Assembly (NCBI GenBank): GCA_022385805.1
Contig: MU277694.1
Coordinates: 221,559-285,558 of the forward strand
DNA length: 64,000 nucleotides
Reading direction: 5' to 3'
Source: Pilatotrama ljubarskyi
Taxonomy: Eukaryota > Basidiomycota > Agaricomycetes > Polyporales > Polyporaceae
Positions 22,478 to 34,539 of this stretch are shown here, piece by piece. Each line of letters begins with the position of its first letter. Position 1 is the stretch's first letter. The notes beneath the pieces were generated by a model. It saw only the letters and a program-made list of their open reading frames with translations, had not been told where the DNA came from and searched no databases. The position numbers were made by a program, and so were the translations under genes.

Positions 22478-24902
22478 GGGCCCTGCGAACTCGACTGAGG
22501 GCACGGTGGCCTCCCTACAAAGGATCGGATCCCGCTCGCTGATGCCGCCGAGCGTACGCCTCGTGTCCAGAAGGCCCATCCAAAGTGGGGAAGTCGCGGA
22601 TTCTGCCGCTGGGCTATTCAGCCTCTCCACGCATATACAATCAGAGTCCGTGGAAGCTTCCTCCTCTTCGTTGCGCTGCCACTACGTACACGTGGATGGC
22701 AGGTCCTGCATAGCCCCCGCCGAGGACTCTTCGGAAGCGAATGCGGGAGACATATCTCGCAGCACACAGATAGAGACGTCGTGCACTGACTAGCAGGCTT
22801 CGGACCAGACGTCTGTCTGCGATAGGAGTACGGCTGCGAGTAGAACTTTATACGCCGATGTCACTCGTGAAGGAGTGGGCTGACTTGCTGACCCATTGAT
22901 GCGAGTGACTCTAGATCAAGCGCGCACCTGGGAAGGAGACGCTCTGAAGCGCATTCCTCAGCAGCATGCCTGAAGTTCCGCGATGGTAACGTGCGCTGCC
23001 CTCAAAAGAAGAGCCGGCCGCCATGCCCTGCGAACGCATCGTGTCTTGAATTGTTTCGAAAATGATAAGGCAAAGCAAGAGAATCCGACGCGAGGATCCC
23101 ACTACGCACCTCAGATTCTTGAGCGCGTGGCGCGGGCCAGTATCGGAGGTGCTGTCACCGAGTCGAGGCCTCGTACAGAGGCGTCAGACACACCAGCATA
23201 GGCTATGTCCCTTTGAGCGGACCGCCATCAGCATCCAACTGCTGGGACAATGCAGGATACTCACGCAAAAGCATCGCGCAATGAACCCCTGGCGGTATCC
23301 GTCGGTCCTCCCAAGTGCGCTCGTGCTCTTCGCTGTGCTGCAGCGCAGCCGAATGTGGATGCCTTTTGGGCTCGTGGCCTGCAGACCCAGTGAGCTAAAC
23401 CAGTGCCCGTACGCGTCAGCGTCCCCGCTCGCCCGCCGAGCGGCCCGGAATGGCTCAGCTAACAGCTAAACTACCCAGCTGTCTCCCGATGCCGCGCACT
23501 CTCCGCTTCGAGCCAACGCCGGAAGAATACCCAGAACACCCTCCTCCCTTCCACTGGAAGGCTCGGGTGCGCATGGCAGACAAGAGGCAATACGCGTCCC
23601 ACCCTGAATGCTCAGGTATGGCCACAGGCACCGCGGGCATCTGTGGGTGGGAGACCCGGCCACGCAGCACCCTGTACCGCTGTGCGTGCTCCCGATCGGC
23701 AGGTTCCCGTGCTGTCCATCTAGATCTGGAAAGTGAGACAGAAGCACCATACGCTGCCGACACGACGGGGCCCTGCATGCAGCGGAGCACCAATTCTCGC
23801 ACACGTCAAGGCCACTTGCCTTTGGGAAATGCGGTAGCGGAAGAATTTCTTGCTAATAGCCATTATATCTTTGCAAATACAACAGGGCGGCGAGGGAGCA
23901 TTGTATGTTTTGCACGACGCCCGCATACGCGGTGCCAATGTCCATGGACATGACAGAGGCGGTGAGCTCCCGCCAACCGTTGACATCCCGGCATGTCAGA
24001 TGCGAAGATGCATTGTACAGTCCAAAAGCCATGAGTAAGTGACAGTACACGAAACAAGGGCGTGCAGCCATACCGTAGACAACTGTTGTTCATGAACTTC
24101 AAGGGCCTGGCGTCATGACGACACCGATGAGCCTCTGGGCTTGTGAAGCTGGCATTGCTGGCATTGTTCGAGGTTTTCCTGGCGCAGGCCATCATCGTTC
24201 ATCTTCATCAAACGGTAGGATGCTATCGGCTTGCGGACGCCTATATTGACTGGCAGGGAGGGACATCTTGAAGAAAACGACGAGGAGTATGAAGGTGAGC
24301 GGCGGGGCGCCTAGAGATATCGGCACAAGGGCCCAACAAGTTGAACAACACGCACCAAAAGCGGAACGCCTTTGGCGCCCAACTGAGGCTGTTACTAACC
24401 GCGTCTGAAATGCGCGATGATGCAGGACCTGAGCTCAGGACCAGACGCGCTATGCAGTACACTTGTTCATTTCACGCCTGATAGTACTCAGCATGGACAG
24501 CAGCGGTGTATGTAACTCGCAGAGCGAGAGCTGATACGCAAGTCTGGCGCGGCATAAGTACAGTGCGACCGACTCAGAAACAGCGGTGCTACCAGGCTAC
24601 TAGATGAGATCTCTCTGATTGGACGAATTTCGGAATAGATATCTTGGATTCCTCATGTGATCATAATACGGCTCAAGGTCAACGTTGCGCTCAGTAGAAC
24701 ACATGTCCATTAGTATTCACGCGCCATGCATGATTTCAAAGGAGCCCTAGCGTTCGACATGCTACAGGATGAGGAGACGAATGCGAAGAAGTCCGGAAAA
24801 TATGGCTACTCAACCGAGAAACCGAAAGAGAAATGCTCAATGTGCCGACCTATCCTAGCAATTAATTCAAGTGTACCGTGGTTCGTGACGAGAGTCGTTC
24901 AG
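22478..24902. other. No supported gene; scattered hydrophobic fragments on the minus strand
   Basis: Minus-strand pieces near 24330 (FRFWCVLFNLL), 24280 (LTFILLVVFF), 23890 (VVQNIQCSLAALLYLQRY) and 23080 (RILLLCLIIFETIQ) are hydrophobic and could be remains of a multi-pass membrane protein. They lie in different frames with stops between them, and no splicing pattern joins them. No family recognised. Confidence 0.2.
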
Positions 24903-26299
24903 CTATGGCATGCCGGGAAACCGACCCACGTAGGCGGAGGGGTCCAGAGCCGAGGCATGAGAGCTGCTTGCCTGCGACATGGAGCCGGCACTATATCGGA
25001 AGCTGCGTCCCTCGTTCGCAGCACGCCCTCCGCTTGGAGGATTCTTGCGCTTGTGCTCCCGACGAGGGCTCTGTTCTCCGACAATAGGGGCTCCTCCAGG
25101 CGCATGCCGTACAGAATGCGGTTGGCCAGGTAGCCCCATGGGGACCTGGCGTTGTTGCTATGTCGAAGCGGAGACGAGTCAATATGAACTAGCTGTCGGC
25201 AAGGAATTGTGGTGCTTACCGGAGTATGTTGCATGCGGTCTTGACCTTGGGGATATATCGTACCGGGTAAAGCGAAAGCGCCAGTGAGAATGTTCTCCGG
25301 AGCGGTCTGTGTGTTCCACCCACTGGATCCACGAGGCGAAGCGCTCTCTCGGGCAGGATTCGCATGCGCGGCGCTATTTGGCTGGACGGCTTGCGACGGC
25401 GCGACGTGATTCGAGTGTTGCGGACCCGGATACGGATGGCTCCCGCGGGTCGTGGTACTGGGAGGTCGCGCGGCGGCGAACCAATTGTTGTATTGAGTAG
25501 CACCTGGCAGAGGGATGAAGTATCCGGGGCCCGGGGCACCTGGAGCGGCAGAGTGGGGATGGGAAGGGTCGACGATGAAGAACCCGGGGATTACGGTGAG
25601 CTGTGGCGCAGCGCTAGATCGTTGGTCCTGAATCGGGTTCTGTGCAGACTGTTGGGAAGATGTATATGCCAGAGGGCCGACCTGAGGACCGACTTGAGCA
25701 CGAGCCGAAGATGCGGCGTGTCTACCGCTGGAAGGAGGGACGGGAGGCGGGTAATTGGTCGTGTACGTGATAGTCGGCTGTTGAGGGACCGGCCCTTGGA
25801 AGGCTTGAGGCGACGAAACATAGAGCTGGTTGATCGAGGACAGGCCTTGGGTAGAAGAGGGCGAGAGCTGAGATGCGTCCTGGTGCAACGCGGAGCTCGG
25901 GTGGGGTGGAAGGACGCTGGGAGGTACTCTGATTGAAGTATAGTAGCTGGGCGGGACGCCGCCACCTGACACCAACAACGGCACCGATGGGTTGCGATGG
26001 AAGACATGCTGAGAGCTTTGTGGGACATGTAAACCATAAGCGTCATCTGGCCAGGTGCCTTGGAAGAGGGCATCGGCATTGTCGGGCTGTTGCGGCGGAG
26101 GAGCCTGGGGTGCAATGGGAACTTGCGGGGCTACGGGATGGACCCAACGTTGTGCGTTCACGGGAATCTGTGATATGTCAAGCCTTAGCAACAGAAGCGA
26201 TCCAAAATACAAAGCACAGGATAACATTACGTTTTGTGCGAAGGCTTGAACCGCTCTCGATCTCGGATACCATTCTTTGCTGGTCGGGTCGGTGGACAT
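24903..26299 (-). CDS. Uncharacterised Pro/Gln/Ser-rich protein
   Basis: Not recognised. Start at 26299 (MSTDPTSKEWYPRSRAVQ) with a TATA-like CATAAATT about 80 bp upstream. Two introns are inferred. The first, 26168-26230 (63 nt, GTAATG to CACAG), keeps the frame, so unspliced reading creates a false hydrophobic segment near residue 30. The second, 25146-25219 (74 nt), shifts the frame and leads to a tail (VPMGLPGQPHSVRHAPGG to SAYVGRFPGMP) that matches the rest in composition better than the unspliced reading does. The product, roughly 430 residues, is low complexity, with many PP, QQ and SS runs, no membrane segment and no known domain. Such proteins are often disordered nuclear or RNA-related factors, but nothing here proves that. 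Confidence 0.6.
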
Positions 26300-27614
26300 C
26301 GTGTAGAGTTTTGAGCAGTGTCAATGGTGTACTTGAAAGCGGGGTGCGGGATGAACGCACAACTTCTCCGCTGGCCGAATTTATGAGGCGGGGGTAGCCT
26401 CTGCTGTCCGGCGAAGTCGGCATCGAGCCCTCTTTCCTGTGCAGCCATCACGCATATCCTACGTACTCTGGCGCAGACGAGCAGAGGACGCCACACAGAG
26501 CAAATCTGAGAAGGGGTATGACCGGCCCTTCAGCGAATATTCAGTACAGAAACGTGACCCTGAGTAACTGACCGCAGAACAGAGAATTATAGAACACCGG
26601 ATGGCAAGCGCATACAAACAACGGCATGGCCGCACTGTCCCCGCAAGCACTAGCGCTGCTGCGGATAAGTAAGCGCGGTCCACTGCCTGGGCGCGAGAAG
26701 AGTCAATACCTGGCTGTCCGTTCGCCGTCGCTGAGCTTTGCATGCAATCTTCAGACTCGGAGGTCGGAGTCGCAGAGCCAGAAAGTCCGCGAATCAAGTT
26801 ACCGGCGGGGGAACGCCAGCCTTGACATGACAGGAGAGTGAGACAAATACCGCAAAGCACAGCACTGATATGCCATCGTTCTCGCCCGAGAAGCTCTGCT
26901 TTCTAAGAAGCGACTTGCGACATACTGGAGTAATACAGCTCCCGCGCTAGGTCCCAAGCTCATGGTATTCAGGGTCACCTGCGGGAACTGTGAATCTGCG
27001 AATCTCTCGCTGTAGGAGCTCAACTCAAGCCAGGAGTTTCCGTGTACGGCGAGTATGACTGAGATCATACGCCGGATCGAGCAAGTGGCTCCACCTGATT
27101 GAGGGTAGAGGTTCCAGCCTGTCACACTGTGAAGGCAGGTTAGGCTGTGCCTCTGTAGAGCGGAGAATGGAGGGCAATTACCGCAGCTATGGGCCTGGTT
27201 ACCCGAGAGCAATATCGAGCAGATTCCTCAACATCTGCCGGCGTAGCCTACAGTGACAGAAAGGAGCTTGGTAGGGTCCCCAGTATATCCTCGGAAGACG
27301 CTTGCAGGCGCAGGCGCGCCATGTCTCGCTTGCTGCTGCACTGTGCGCCCGAGGTTCTCGCCATTGGGGGATAAGAGTAGCTCAATAGGCATGTGAGACA
27401 ATGCATGCAAAACCTGCCCCGGAGACGGATGACGGGACGAACCAAGGCCAGTTCACCCGGCGAAGGGAACGAGTCGAGCGAACAACAGAAGATGCCCCTT
27501 CGGAATTCTCCGGTGCTGCTGGTAGACGCCCGTTGCGCGTAGACTCGCGGAACGAGCGCTTGATGTGAATGCTCCGCGCCCCCTGGTCTTGCCACTGCTG
27601 CTCTCTCCCTCGAC
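26300..27614. other. Intergenic, no gene seen
   Basis: Between the Pro/Gln-rich gene and COQ6. Minus-strand frames at 26459-26860 and 26799-27212 carry no recognisable domain and have no coherent splicing. Confidence 0.4.
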
Positions 27615-29613
27615 ATGCTTAGACCTGCTGCTAGGGCCAGCCTGCTCCGACGCAATGTGAAGCGAAGGGTTATAACACCGAAGCGTTCTGTCTCGACCGC
27701 TGTACCACAAGAGAGCGACGTAGTCATCGTCGGTGGTGGACCCGCCGGTCTGGCTCTCGCGAGCGCGCTGAGTGTGTCTCCCCGCCGCTGAGTTGTTATT
27801 GCTGCTGCTGACGTAGTTCAGGCTCTGACTCGTTAGTCCGAAACGCACTGCGTGTCGTCCTTGTTGAGGCAAGCGACTTGGCCAAGGTCGAGAGCTGGTC
27901 CCCGCCGGCAGGCACGTTCTCCAATCGCGTCAGCTCGATCACCAACGCGTCTCAGAGTTTCCTGCAAGGTGAGCCGCATGGACACATGGTGTAGGTCCTT
28001 GTGTAGTATGCACAGGAATGCTTATATTGGCTCGCAAGAGATCGGTGCGTGGGCGCACGTAGAGCAAGGCCGCACATGCCCCGTAGATGAAATGCAGGCC
28101 AGTCCCTGAGTGTTCTCTCCCTTTCACGAATCTCACCCTAGTCCTCAGTAGATTTGGGATGGCCTCTCAGGCGCGCGCATCACATTCTCAACACATGATG
28201 ACAGCGCATGGGCCCTTTCTACGTCGGACGCACCTTCGCAAATGGCGAGATTGACAGAAAACCTCAATCTCCAGCGGGCGCTGCTGCGTCACCTCACCGC
28301 CCGGCCCGCTGTGGAGGTCACCGACAAGGTTAAAGTTGACTCGATCCAACGCGAGGATCGCGAAGGCGGTGGTTGGCCGCTCGTGCACCTCTCTGACAGT
28401 CGGGTGCTGCGTGCTCGGTTACTAGTAGGTTGCGTGCCTCGATTCACTCTGCAGCTACTGATTGTCTTGCAGGTTGGTGCAGATGGCTTCAACTCGCCCG
28501 TGCGGGCGTACGCCGGCATTCAATCATACGGGTGGGCGTACGATACCACCGCGATCGTCGCTACGCTGTTCCACCACCCACGAACGCCCTTCCAGGCACC
28601 GAACACAATAGCCTACCAGCGCTTCCTCCCTACAGGCCCGATAGCATTCCTCCCTCTGTCAGCGACAGCATCGTCTCTAGTGTGGTCGACCAAGCCGCAC
28701 CTCGCCAAGGCGCTTCTGTCTTCAGACCCTGGCGTACTTACTAGCATGATCAACGTCGCCTTCCGGCTGCCGGACGTCTCGATTCGATACCTGCACAACA
28801 TCATCCTCGAAGCGGCTAGCTCAGGCGCGCCCTTGACCCCACACCAACTACAGCAGGAAATTGCCTGGCGGGAGCGCTCGCACGGGATCGACTCGCGCTC
28901 GGCATATTCCATCGCCGCTGACGCGACCGGCGTGCCGCCCGAGGACGCTGACTCCCTCCCACCGCTGGTCACCTCCATCCAGCCAGGATCTGCGGCCTCA
29001 TTCCCTCTGCGCTTCAACCACGCGGATGAGTACATCGGGGATGGTGCGGGCGCCCGCACGGTCCTCGTGGGAGACGCCGCCCATACGGTGCATCCGCTCG
29101 CAGGCCAGGGTTTGAACATGGGCCTCGGAGACGTGGAGGCGCTCTTCCGCTGCATCCACAAGGCTGTACTTACCGGCGCAGACATTGGTAAGCCCTCTGA
29201 TGCGTCCGAGCTAAAGCGCTCACGCATATATGCTCGCAGGCTCTCGCACCGCGCTCTTGCCCTACGCCCGAGAACGCTACTTCGAGAACCACAAGATCAT
29301 GGCCGCGTGTGATAAGCTGCACAAGCTGTACTCCGTCACCGCGGAGCCGGTGGTCTGGGCGCGCTCCGTCGGCGTCGAAGTCCTCAACGAACTTGACTCG
29401 GTAAAGGCGGCGATGATGCTCACGGCGGGGAGCCGACCCTCGCACGCACGCCCGTCTGGGACGCAGTTCGGGGCCAACCTCGCTGCGACTGGACTGGAGA
29501 GCCTAGCGAGGGGTATTAGTGGCGTGCGTACGCTCTCGGAGGCCGCTGCGAACATGGCAAGCGCGGGAGTGCGGAGGCTTCTGCAGAGCGTAACTGATTC
29601 TCAGAGGCGCTAA
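27615..29613 (+). CDS. COQ6: Ubiquinone biosynthesis monooxygenase Coq6, mitochondrial
   Basis: FAD-dependent C5-ring hydroxylase of coenzyme Q synthesis, on the matrix side of the inner mitochondrial membrane. Start at 27615: a basic presequence (MLRPAARASLLRRNVKRR) followed by the FAD-binding motif VVIVGGGPAGLALASAL. Later exons give LRVVLVEASDL, EIGAWAHVEQGR, IWDGLSGARITFS, MARLTENLNLQRALLRHL, VGADGFNSPVRAYAGI and the second flavin motif RTVLVGDAAHTVHPLAGQG, then NMGLGDVEAL. The last exon (about 29240-29613) ends VTDSQRR. About six introns. Length about 500 residues, as in the family. All flavoprotein hydroxylase motifs are intact. Confidence 0.92.
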
Positions 29614-29972
29614 GCCATATACTGGAAGCCTTTGGAAAGCCTGTACTTATTCTTGATCGATATGTCGCAATATCACTCGCTGCACAGGTGTGGATATACT
29701 GTCCCGCCATAGGGGGCCCTCAACATTACTAAAGACCATATGTAGAACTACGGGTACATGCGCCGGAGGGATACCTACGGCGCACACCAGCGAACTTGTT
29801 GGTACTAGATACAGCTTCATAACTTCTCCCGCGAGCACGAAACAACCAAGTCCCAGAAAGCAACTCAAAAGTCCATGAAAAGAATGGCGGTATATATATC
29901 GTCGCGCTGCACCCAATGTCAAGCGCATAGAGTAGAGCAGTGCAGCGCGAGCACGACGCCATGGCTGGGGCA

Positions 29973-31253
29973 TTATTGCCAGACGAGCTTGCCGTTCTCG
30001 TCGACGTAGGCGGACATGCCGCCGCTCGCCTGCTTCTTCGACGCTTTGGCCTGCTCCGCGATGCGAGCGCGCTCGACCTCCCGCTTGTGCTTCGCGAGCG
30101 TGGCGAGCCTCTCCGCCTCGGCCTGCGCCTTCGCGGCCTTCTCCGCCTCGCGCTTCGCGGCGTGCTGGCGCTGCTTCTTCGTCAGTGTCTCTGGGGCTTT
30201 GAGCGGGGTCGGCGTGTGGTCAGACGCGGGCTGCTTTGGTCCTGCATGGCACGACACACGTGAGTGACAAGTGATGGAGAGACTTGCTGAACGTACTTGA
30301 ACGCCGGGTCCTCACGACGCCCCACCCGCCGTCCTCCTCGCCGTCTGCGTCGTCCGCGGCGGCCCGCGTGTCGTCCACGTCTTCGTAGTCGCCCCACGAG
30401 AATCCAGCCGCAGGACGCTCGTCTGCTCTGGGCTGGATACGCATGACGCGTGCGACCTGCGGATAGTCTGGCTCCTCCAAGAGACTGTGATAACATACGT
30501 TAGCGAGACACCGCAATGATGATACGAGAGCACACACTCTTCCACCCCCGTCTTGCGTGGCTTGGGCAGCAGCTTCTCTGCGAGAGTGCGCTTGTTGTCG
30601 GAAGTCCTGGAGTCTGCGAGCAGCCCGTGGGACTCGTCTTCTGTGCGCTCCGTGACTGGAGACGAATTGCCCGTGACGGACGTGGTGATGCCTGCGTCGC
30701 TGGTCGATATCTCGGGCGGCCGCTCCGGAGCACTGGTGCTCCCCGCCTGCGAACCGGCCCCTGGTGCAGGCTGGGGCGCTTTCTTCTTGGTCTCCACCTT
30801 CGTCCAGCCCTCCTCGTCACCGGCCTGCGGCTTGGGCGTGGCGCTCTTGCGCGGCTTGCGGGCCACAGATGCCGATTCGGGCGCGGTCGCGGACGACTCT
30901 GACTGCGCGTCCTGGGGTATAGGAGTGCTCGCCTTCTTGCTCTTCTTCTTCTTCTTGGACTTGGCCGCGCCGGGCTTCTCGGTGGGCTCTGAGGGCGAGT
31001 CGAAGTCGCCGGGGATGACAGGGGGGAAGGAGACGACGCTGGGCTCTACGGGGACGTCCTCCTTCGCGTCCGAGACGGTGCCTGCTTTCTTCTTCTGCTT
31101 CTTCTTGGTGGAGGCGGACGAGCCCGCGGACGGGTGTGTGCCTGAGGAGACGATGGATGCGGTGGGGTCGCCGGGGCGGATGAAACCGTACGCGACGGCG
31201 CCGACGATGGCGAGGGCGGCGGCGGTAGAGACGAGGCTTTGCGCAGAGCCCAT
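29973..31253 (-). CDS. Lysine-rich single-pass membrane protein, uncharacterised
   Basis: Three exons: 31253 to about 30534, about 30485-30299, and about 30245-29973. The N-terminus has one hydrophobic segment (LVSTAAALAIVGAVAYGFI) that looks like a signal anchor. A long charged region follows with Lys clusters (KKKQKKKA, SKKKKKSKKAS), a middle block (DYPQVARVMRIQPRADERP, GFSWGDYEDVDD), and a predicted coiled-coil tail (LTKKQRQHAAKREAEKAAK, AEAERLATLAKHKREVERAR) ending GKLVWQ. Conserved patches at the middle and the end, together with clean splice sites, argue for a real gene. The topology suggests an ER or nuclear-envelope anchor with a basic cytosolic domain that could bind RNA or ribosomes; this is inference only. 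Total about 390 residues. Confidence 0.8.
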
Positions 31254-31546
31254 GGTGGAAGAGCAGAAGAGAGCGGTGAATGAGTGTAGTGGACGTGGAG
31301 AGGATATGCAGGCTGGAGGAGGAACTGACGTGGTGTGCTAATGGGAGCCTGAGATCGTCTGCGCCAGGAACGCATATTCCAGTAGCCGAGACGCGTCAAT
31401 ACCAGCAAACACCGCGTCCGTAAATAGCCTTTAGACACCGTGCGCCTCAACGCATTATAACTTGGATCATGTCCTCTCAGATGCATTCAACGACCCAGAA
31501 TATACAAGCTCGTAGATCTACTACACGACCGTGTGCTCCGCACAAC
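31254..31546. other. Short intergenic spacer
   Basis: Promoter of the lysine-rich protein gene and 3' flank of ARG7, which is on the same strand upstream. No other feature. Confidence 0.5.
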
Positions 31547-33120
31547 TCACGTCCTGTAGTCCCCATTGATCCTCACGTATTCCTAGAAGCGCATCAGCAA
31601 CCCGCGGACACAATCGAGAGAGGACACCCACATAGCTGAAGTCGCACGTCCAGTACTTCGCACTCTCAGAACCGATGCCAAGTTCGACCTTGATCTCCAG
31701 ATCCTCCTGGCTTATGATCTCCTTCGCACGATCCTCGTCGACCTTCTCGGGCTCGCCGTTCACAAGCAGAAGCAGCGGCGCAGTGCCATCCGCAGGGATG
31801 AAGGAGACGTTCACGCGGCCAGGGTCAAGGGGTGCGGACAGAGGGATAGAGCCGGTCGCGGCGAGGATACGGCCCCAACTAACGCGGGGAATGATGTCAG
31901 CAACCAATCCCACACAGGTAGAGTAGCTCATACTTCGCATCCTCCCCAAACAGTGCGGTCTTCACAAGTGCCGAGGTAGAAATCCTCGACGCCACCCGGT
32001 GAGCATCCTGGTATGTCGGGGCACCCTGCCAAAGATGTTAGATTGTGCGGTCTTGTTGGATATGACGCCCTACCTCGACCGTCACAGTCACGAACTTGGT
32101 CGCTCCCTCGCCATCCCGCACGACAAGCTGTGCAAGGTCGGCCGCGAACGAAGTGAGCTCCTGCTTGAACGCCTCGTATGCCTCCGGGTCGTGGTCTTCG
32201 TCAATCTCTGCCTCCTTAGGAGCACAAGCGGCACCATTGGCGAGGACGATGATCGTATCGTTCGTCGACATGTCGCCGTCTACGCTGATCGAATTGAAGC
32301 TTCGGTCGACCGCATAGGTCAAGGCGGATTGGAGGCTCCGAGGAGAGACCGCCGCATCGGTGAGGATGCACCCAAGGAGGGTTGCGTGGAGTTGCCCGCT
32401 AGGCGCAGCCGGGGGACCCATGTCAGGATGAATCATACCTGCGCCCTTGTCCATGCCCGCCATCCGGTACTCCTTGCCCTTGATCGTGAAGGTACGTGCG
32501 CGCAGCTTGGGGAACGTATCTGTAGTCATGAACGCGCGTGCCGCGCGCTCCCATGCCTCAAAGGTCGAACCCAGGGACCGCTTTCCGTCCAGAGCCTGCG
32601 CGCGGATGCCGGTGAGGATTTTCGCGATCGGGAGCGTCTGTCCGATGACGCCGGTGGACATGACCAAGGTCTCGCTGGAGGATTTCGGGTCTTGGAGAAG
32701 GGTGTCGGTTTCGCGAGCCATGGCCCACGCATCTTGCATACCCTGTTTGCCCGTCACCGCGTTCGCGCATCCGCTGTTGACCACCACTGCACGAGCCCGT
32801 CCGCCGGTGTGCTGCAGCACTTCCTGGGAGACGATGACGGGGGCAGCCTTGAATGCATTACGCGTGAAGCACGCCGCAGCGCTCGTAGGTCGACGAGAGG
32901 TGGATAGGATGATTGCAAGGTCGAGTAGCTCAGGCTTCTTCTTGACGCCACAGTGCAAGCCAGTCAAGGCATACCCCCTGGGAAAGACGGAGTCGGGGAG
33001 CGGCTTGTGCAGGTGGCTTTTGGAGGGGATGGCCTTGGTGACGATCGTCGTCGTCTGCGTCGACGAGAGACGTTTCCACACCGCTGGGAGGCGGCTGGGC
33101 GCGAAGGGCATGGTGGGCAC
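31547..33120 (-). CDS. ARG7: Bifunctional ornithine acetyltransferase / glutamate N-acetyltransferase (ArgJ), mitochondrial
   Basis: Arginine synthesis: moves acetyl from N-acetylornithine to glutamate, and can also acetylate glutamate with acetyl-CoA, in the mitochondrial matrix. The large first exon, 33120 to about 32074, carries a presequence, GYALTGLHCGVKKK, ARAVVVNSGCANAVTG and MSTGVIGQ. The self-cleavage region is KGAGMIHPDMGPP followed by HATLLGC; in the family, cleavage exposes the threonine that becomes the nucleophile, here expected in HA|TLLG. Further exons at about 32025-31934, 31878-31632 and 31587-31547 give GAPTYQDAHRVASRI, SWGRILAATG, YWTCDFSY and EYVRINGDYR, the usual C-terminus. 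Start is the first ATG of the frame. The mariner-like element begins only 185 bp upstream. Confidence 0.93.
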
Positions 33121-33304
33121 TCAGAGCAAGCAAGCAATCAGCTCGAGTCAGACCTGCCGGAACGCGATAACCGGACCAGGCAGAGGCACGAGGAAAACCA
33201 AGGAGTTCTGTGTGCGAGAGAACGAATCGGTTAGGCTGTAGAAGTGCTGTAAAACGCAACATGGATCGCGCGGCCAGGTTTCGAGGGCAGCAAAACTGAT
33301 AGTA
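33121..33304 (-). promoter_or_regulatory. Promoter remnant of ARG7, cut short by a transposon
   Basis: Only about 185 bp lie between the ARG7 start and the left end of the inserted element. Whatever regulatory sites lay farther upstream are now separated by about 1.5 kb. Confidence 0.4.
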
Positions 33305-33610
33305 CAGTGACGGCCAAAAGTCATGCCCCACCCCCGGGTGGTGGTGCATGTAATACAATCCCTTTGGTGTCTCAACAAGATATGTATGTGCATAGTATAC
33401 TGTGTGTGCAATATCTACAGCAATACAATTTCTAAGAGGTATCAGGGCACTTTTCAAGAGATATGGGCAAATCAGTGCCATGAACCCTCTTGAGGGACGA
33501 CTTGACTTGTGATTTCTTTGAGGGTTTCAGCACACTACTGAGCCTTGTGGATCCATCACATGGACTGCATAGTAGCTTAGCTTCTTGACTATCAAATTAT
33601 ATTTTCTCAG
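33305..33610 (+). repeat. Left terminal inverted repeat
   Basis: Inverse copy of 34540-34845 with one mismatch seen. It contains an open frame of about 60 codons reading outward (minus strand, from 33481). Confidence 0.9.
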
Positions 33611-34535
33611 NNNNNNNNNNNNNNNNNNNNNNNNNNNNNNNNNNNNNNNNNNNNNNNNNNNNNNNNNNNNNNNNNNNNNNNNNNNNNNNNNNNNNNNNNN
33701 NNNNNNNNNNNNNNNNNNNNNNNNNNNNNNNNNNNNNNNNNNNNNNNNNNNNNNNNNNNNNNNNNNNNNNNNNNNNNNNNNNNNNNNNNNNNNNNNNNNN
33801 NNNNNNNNNNNNNNNNNNNNNNNNNNNNNNNNNNNNNNNNNNNNNNNNNNNNNNNNNNNNNNNNNNNNNNNNNNNNNNNNNNNNNNNNNNNNNNNNNNNN
33901 NNNNNNNNNNNNNNNNNNNNNNNNNNNNNNNNNNNNNNNNNNNNNNNNNNNNNNNNNNNNNNNNNNNNNNNNNNNNNNNNNNNNNNNNNNNNNNNNNNNN
34001 NNNNNNNNNNNNNNNNNNNNNNNNNNNNNNNNNNNNNNNNNNNNNNNNNNNNNNNNNNNNNNNNNNNNNNNNNNNNNNNNNNNNNNNNNNNNNNNNNNNN
34101 NNNNNNNNNNNNNNNNNNNNNNNNNNNNNNNNNNNNNNNNNNNNNNNNNNNNNNNNNNNNNNNNNNNNNNNNNNNNNNNNNNNNNNNNNNNNNNNNNNNN
34201 NNNNNNNNNNNNNNNNNNNNNNNNNNNNNNNNNNNNNNNNNNNNNNNNNNNNNNNNNNNNNNNNNNNNNNNNNNNNNNNNNNNNNNNNNNNNNNNNNNNN
34301 NNNNNNNNNNNNNNNNNNNNNNNNNNNNNNNNNNNNNNNNNNNNNNNNNNNNNNNNNNNNNNNNNNNNNNNNNNNNNNNNNNNNNNNNNNNNNNNNNNNN
34401 NNNNNNNNNNNNNNNNNNNNNNNNNNNNNNNNNNNNNNNNNNNNNNNNNNNNNNNNNNNNNNNNNNNNNNNNNNNNNNNNNNNNNNNNNNNNNNNNNNNN
34501 NNNNNNNNNNNNNNNNNNNNNNNNNNNNNNNNNNN
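33611..34535. other. Assembly gap (925 N)
   Basis: Run of undetermined bases inside the transposon. The break falls where the two inverse arms would make short reads ambiguous. Confidence 0.99.
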
Positions 34536-34539
34536 GCTG

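Noticed and set aside
21697..22542. A 281-codon plus-strand frame
   Set aside because: Antisense to the supported three-exon gene with TATA box at 20774-22402; Arg/Ser/Gly-rich and without splice support.
22478..24902. A multi-pass membrane protein on the minus strand
   Set aside because: Hydrophobic pieces lie in different frames with stops between, and no splicing pattern joins them; kept only as a note.
26168..26230. Membrane helix in the Pro/Gln-rich protein
   Set aside because: The segment has intron borders GTAATG and CACAG and is unlike the rest of the protein in composition.
31999..32907. A 302-codon plus-strand frame
   Set aside because: Antisense to the first exon of ARG7; no domain.
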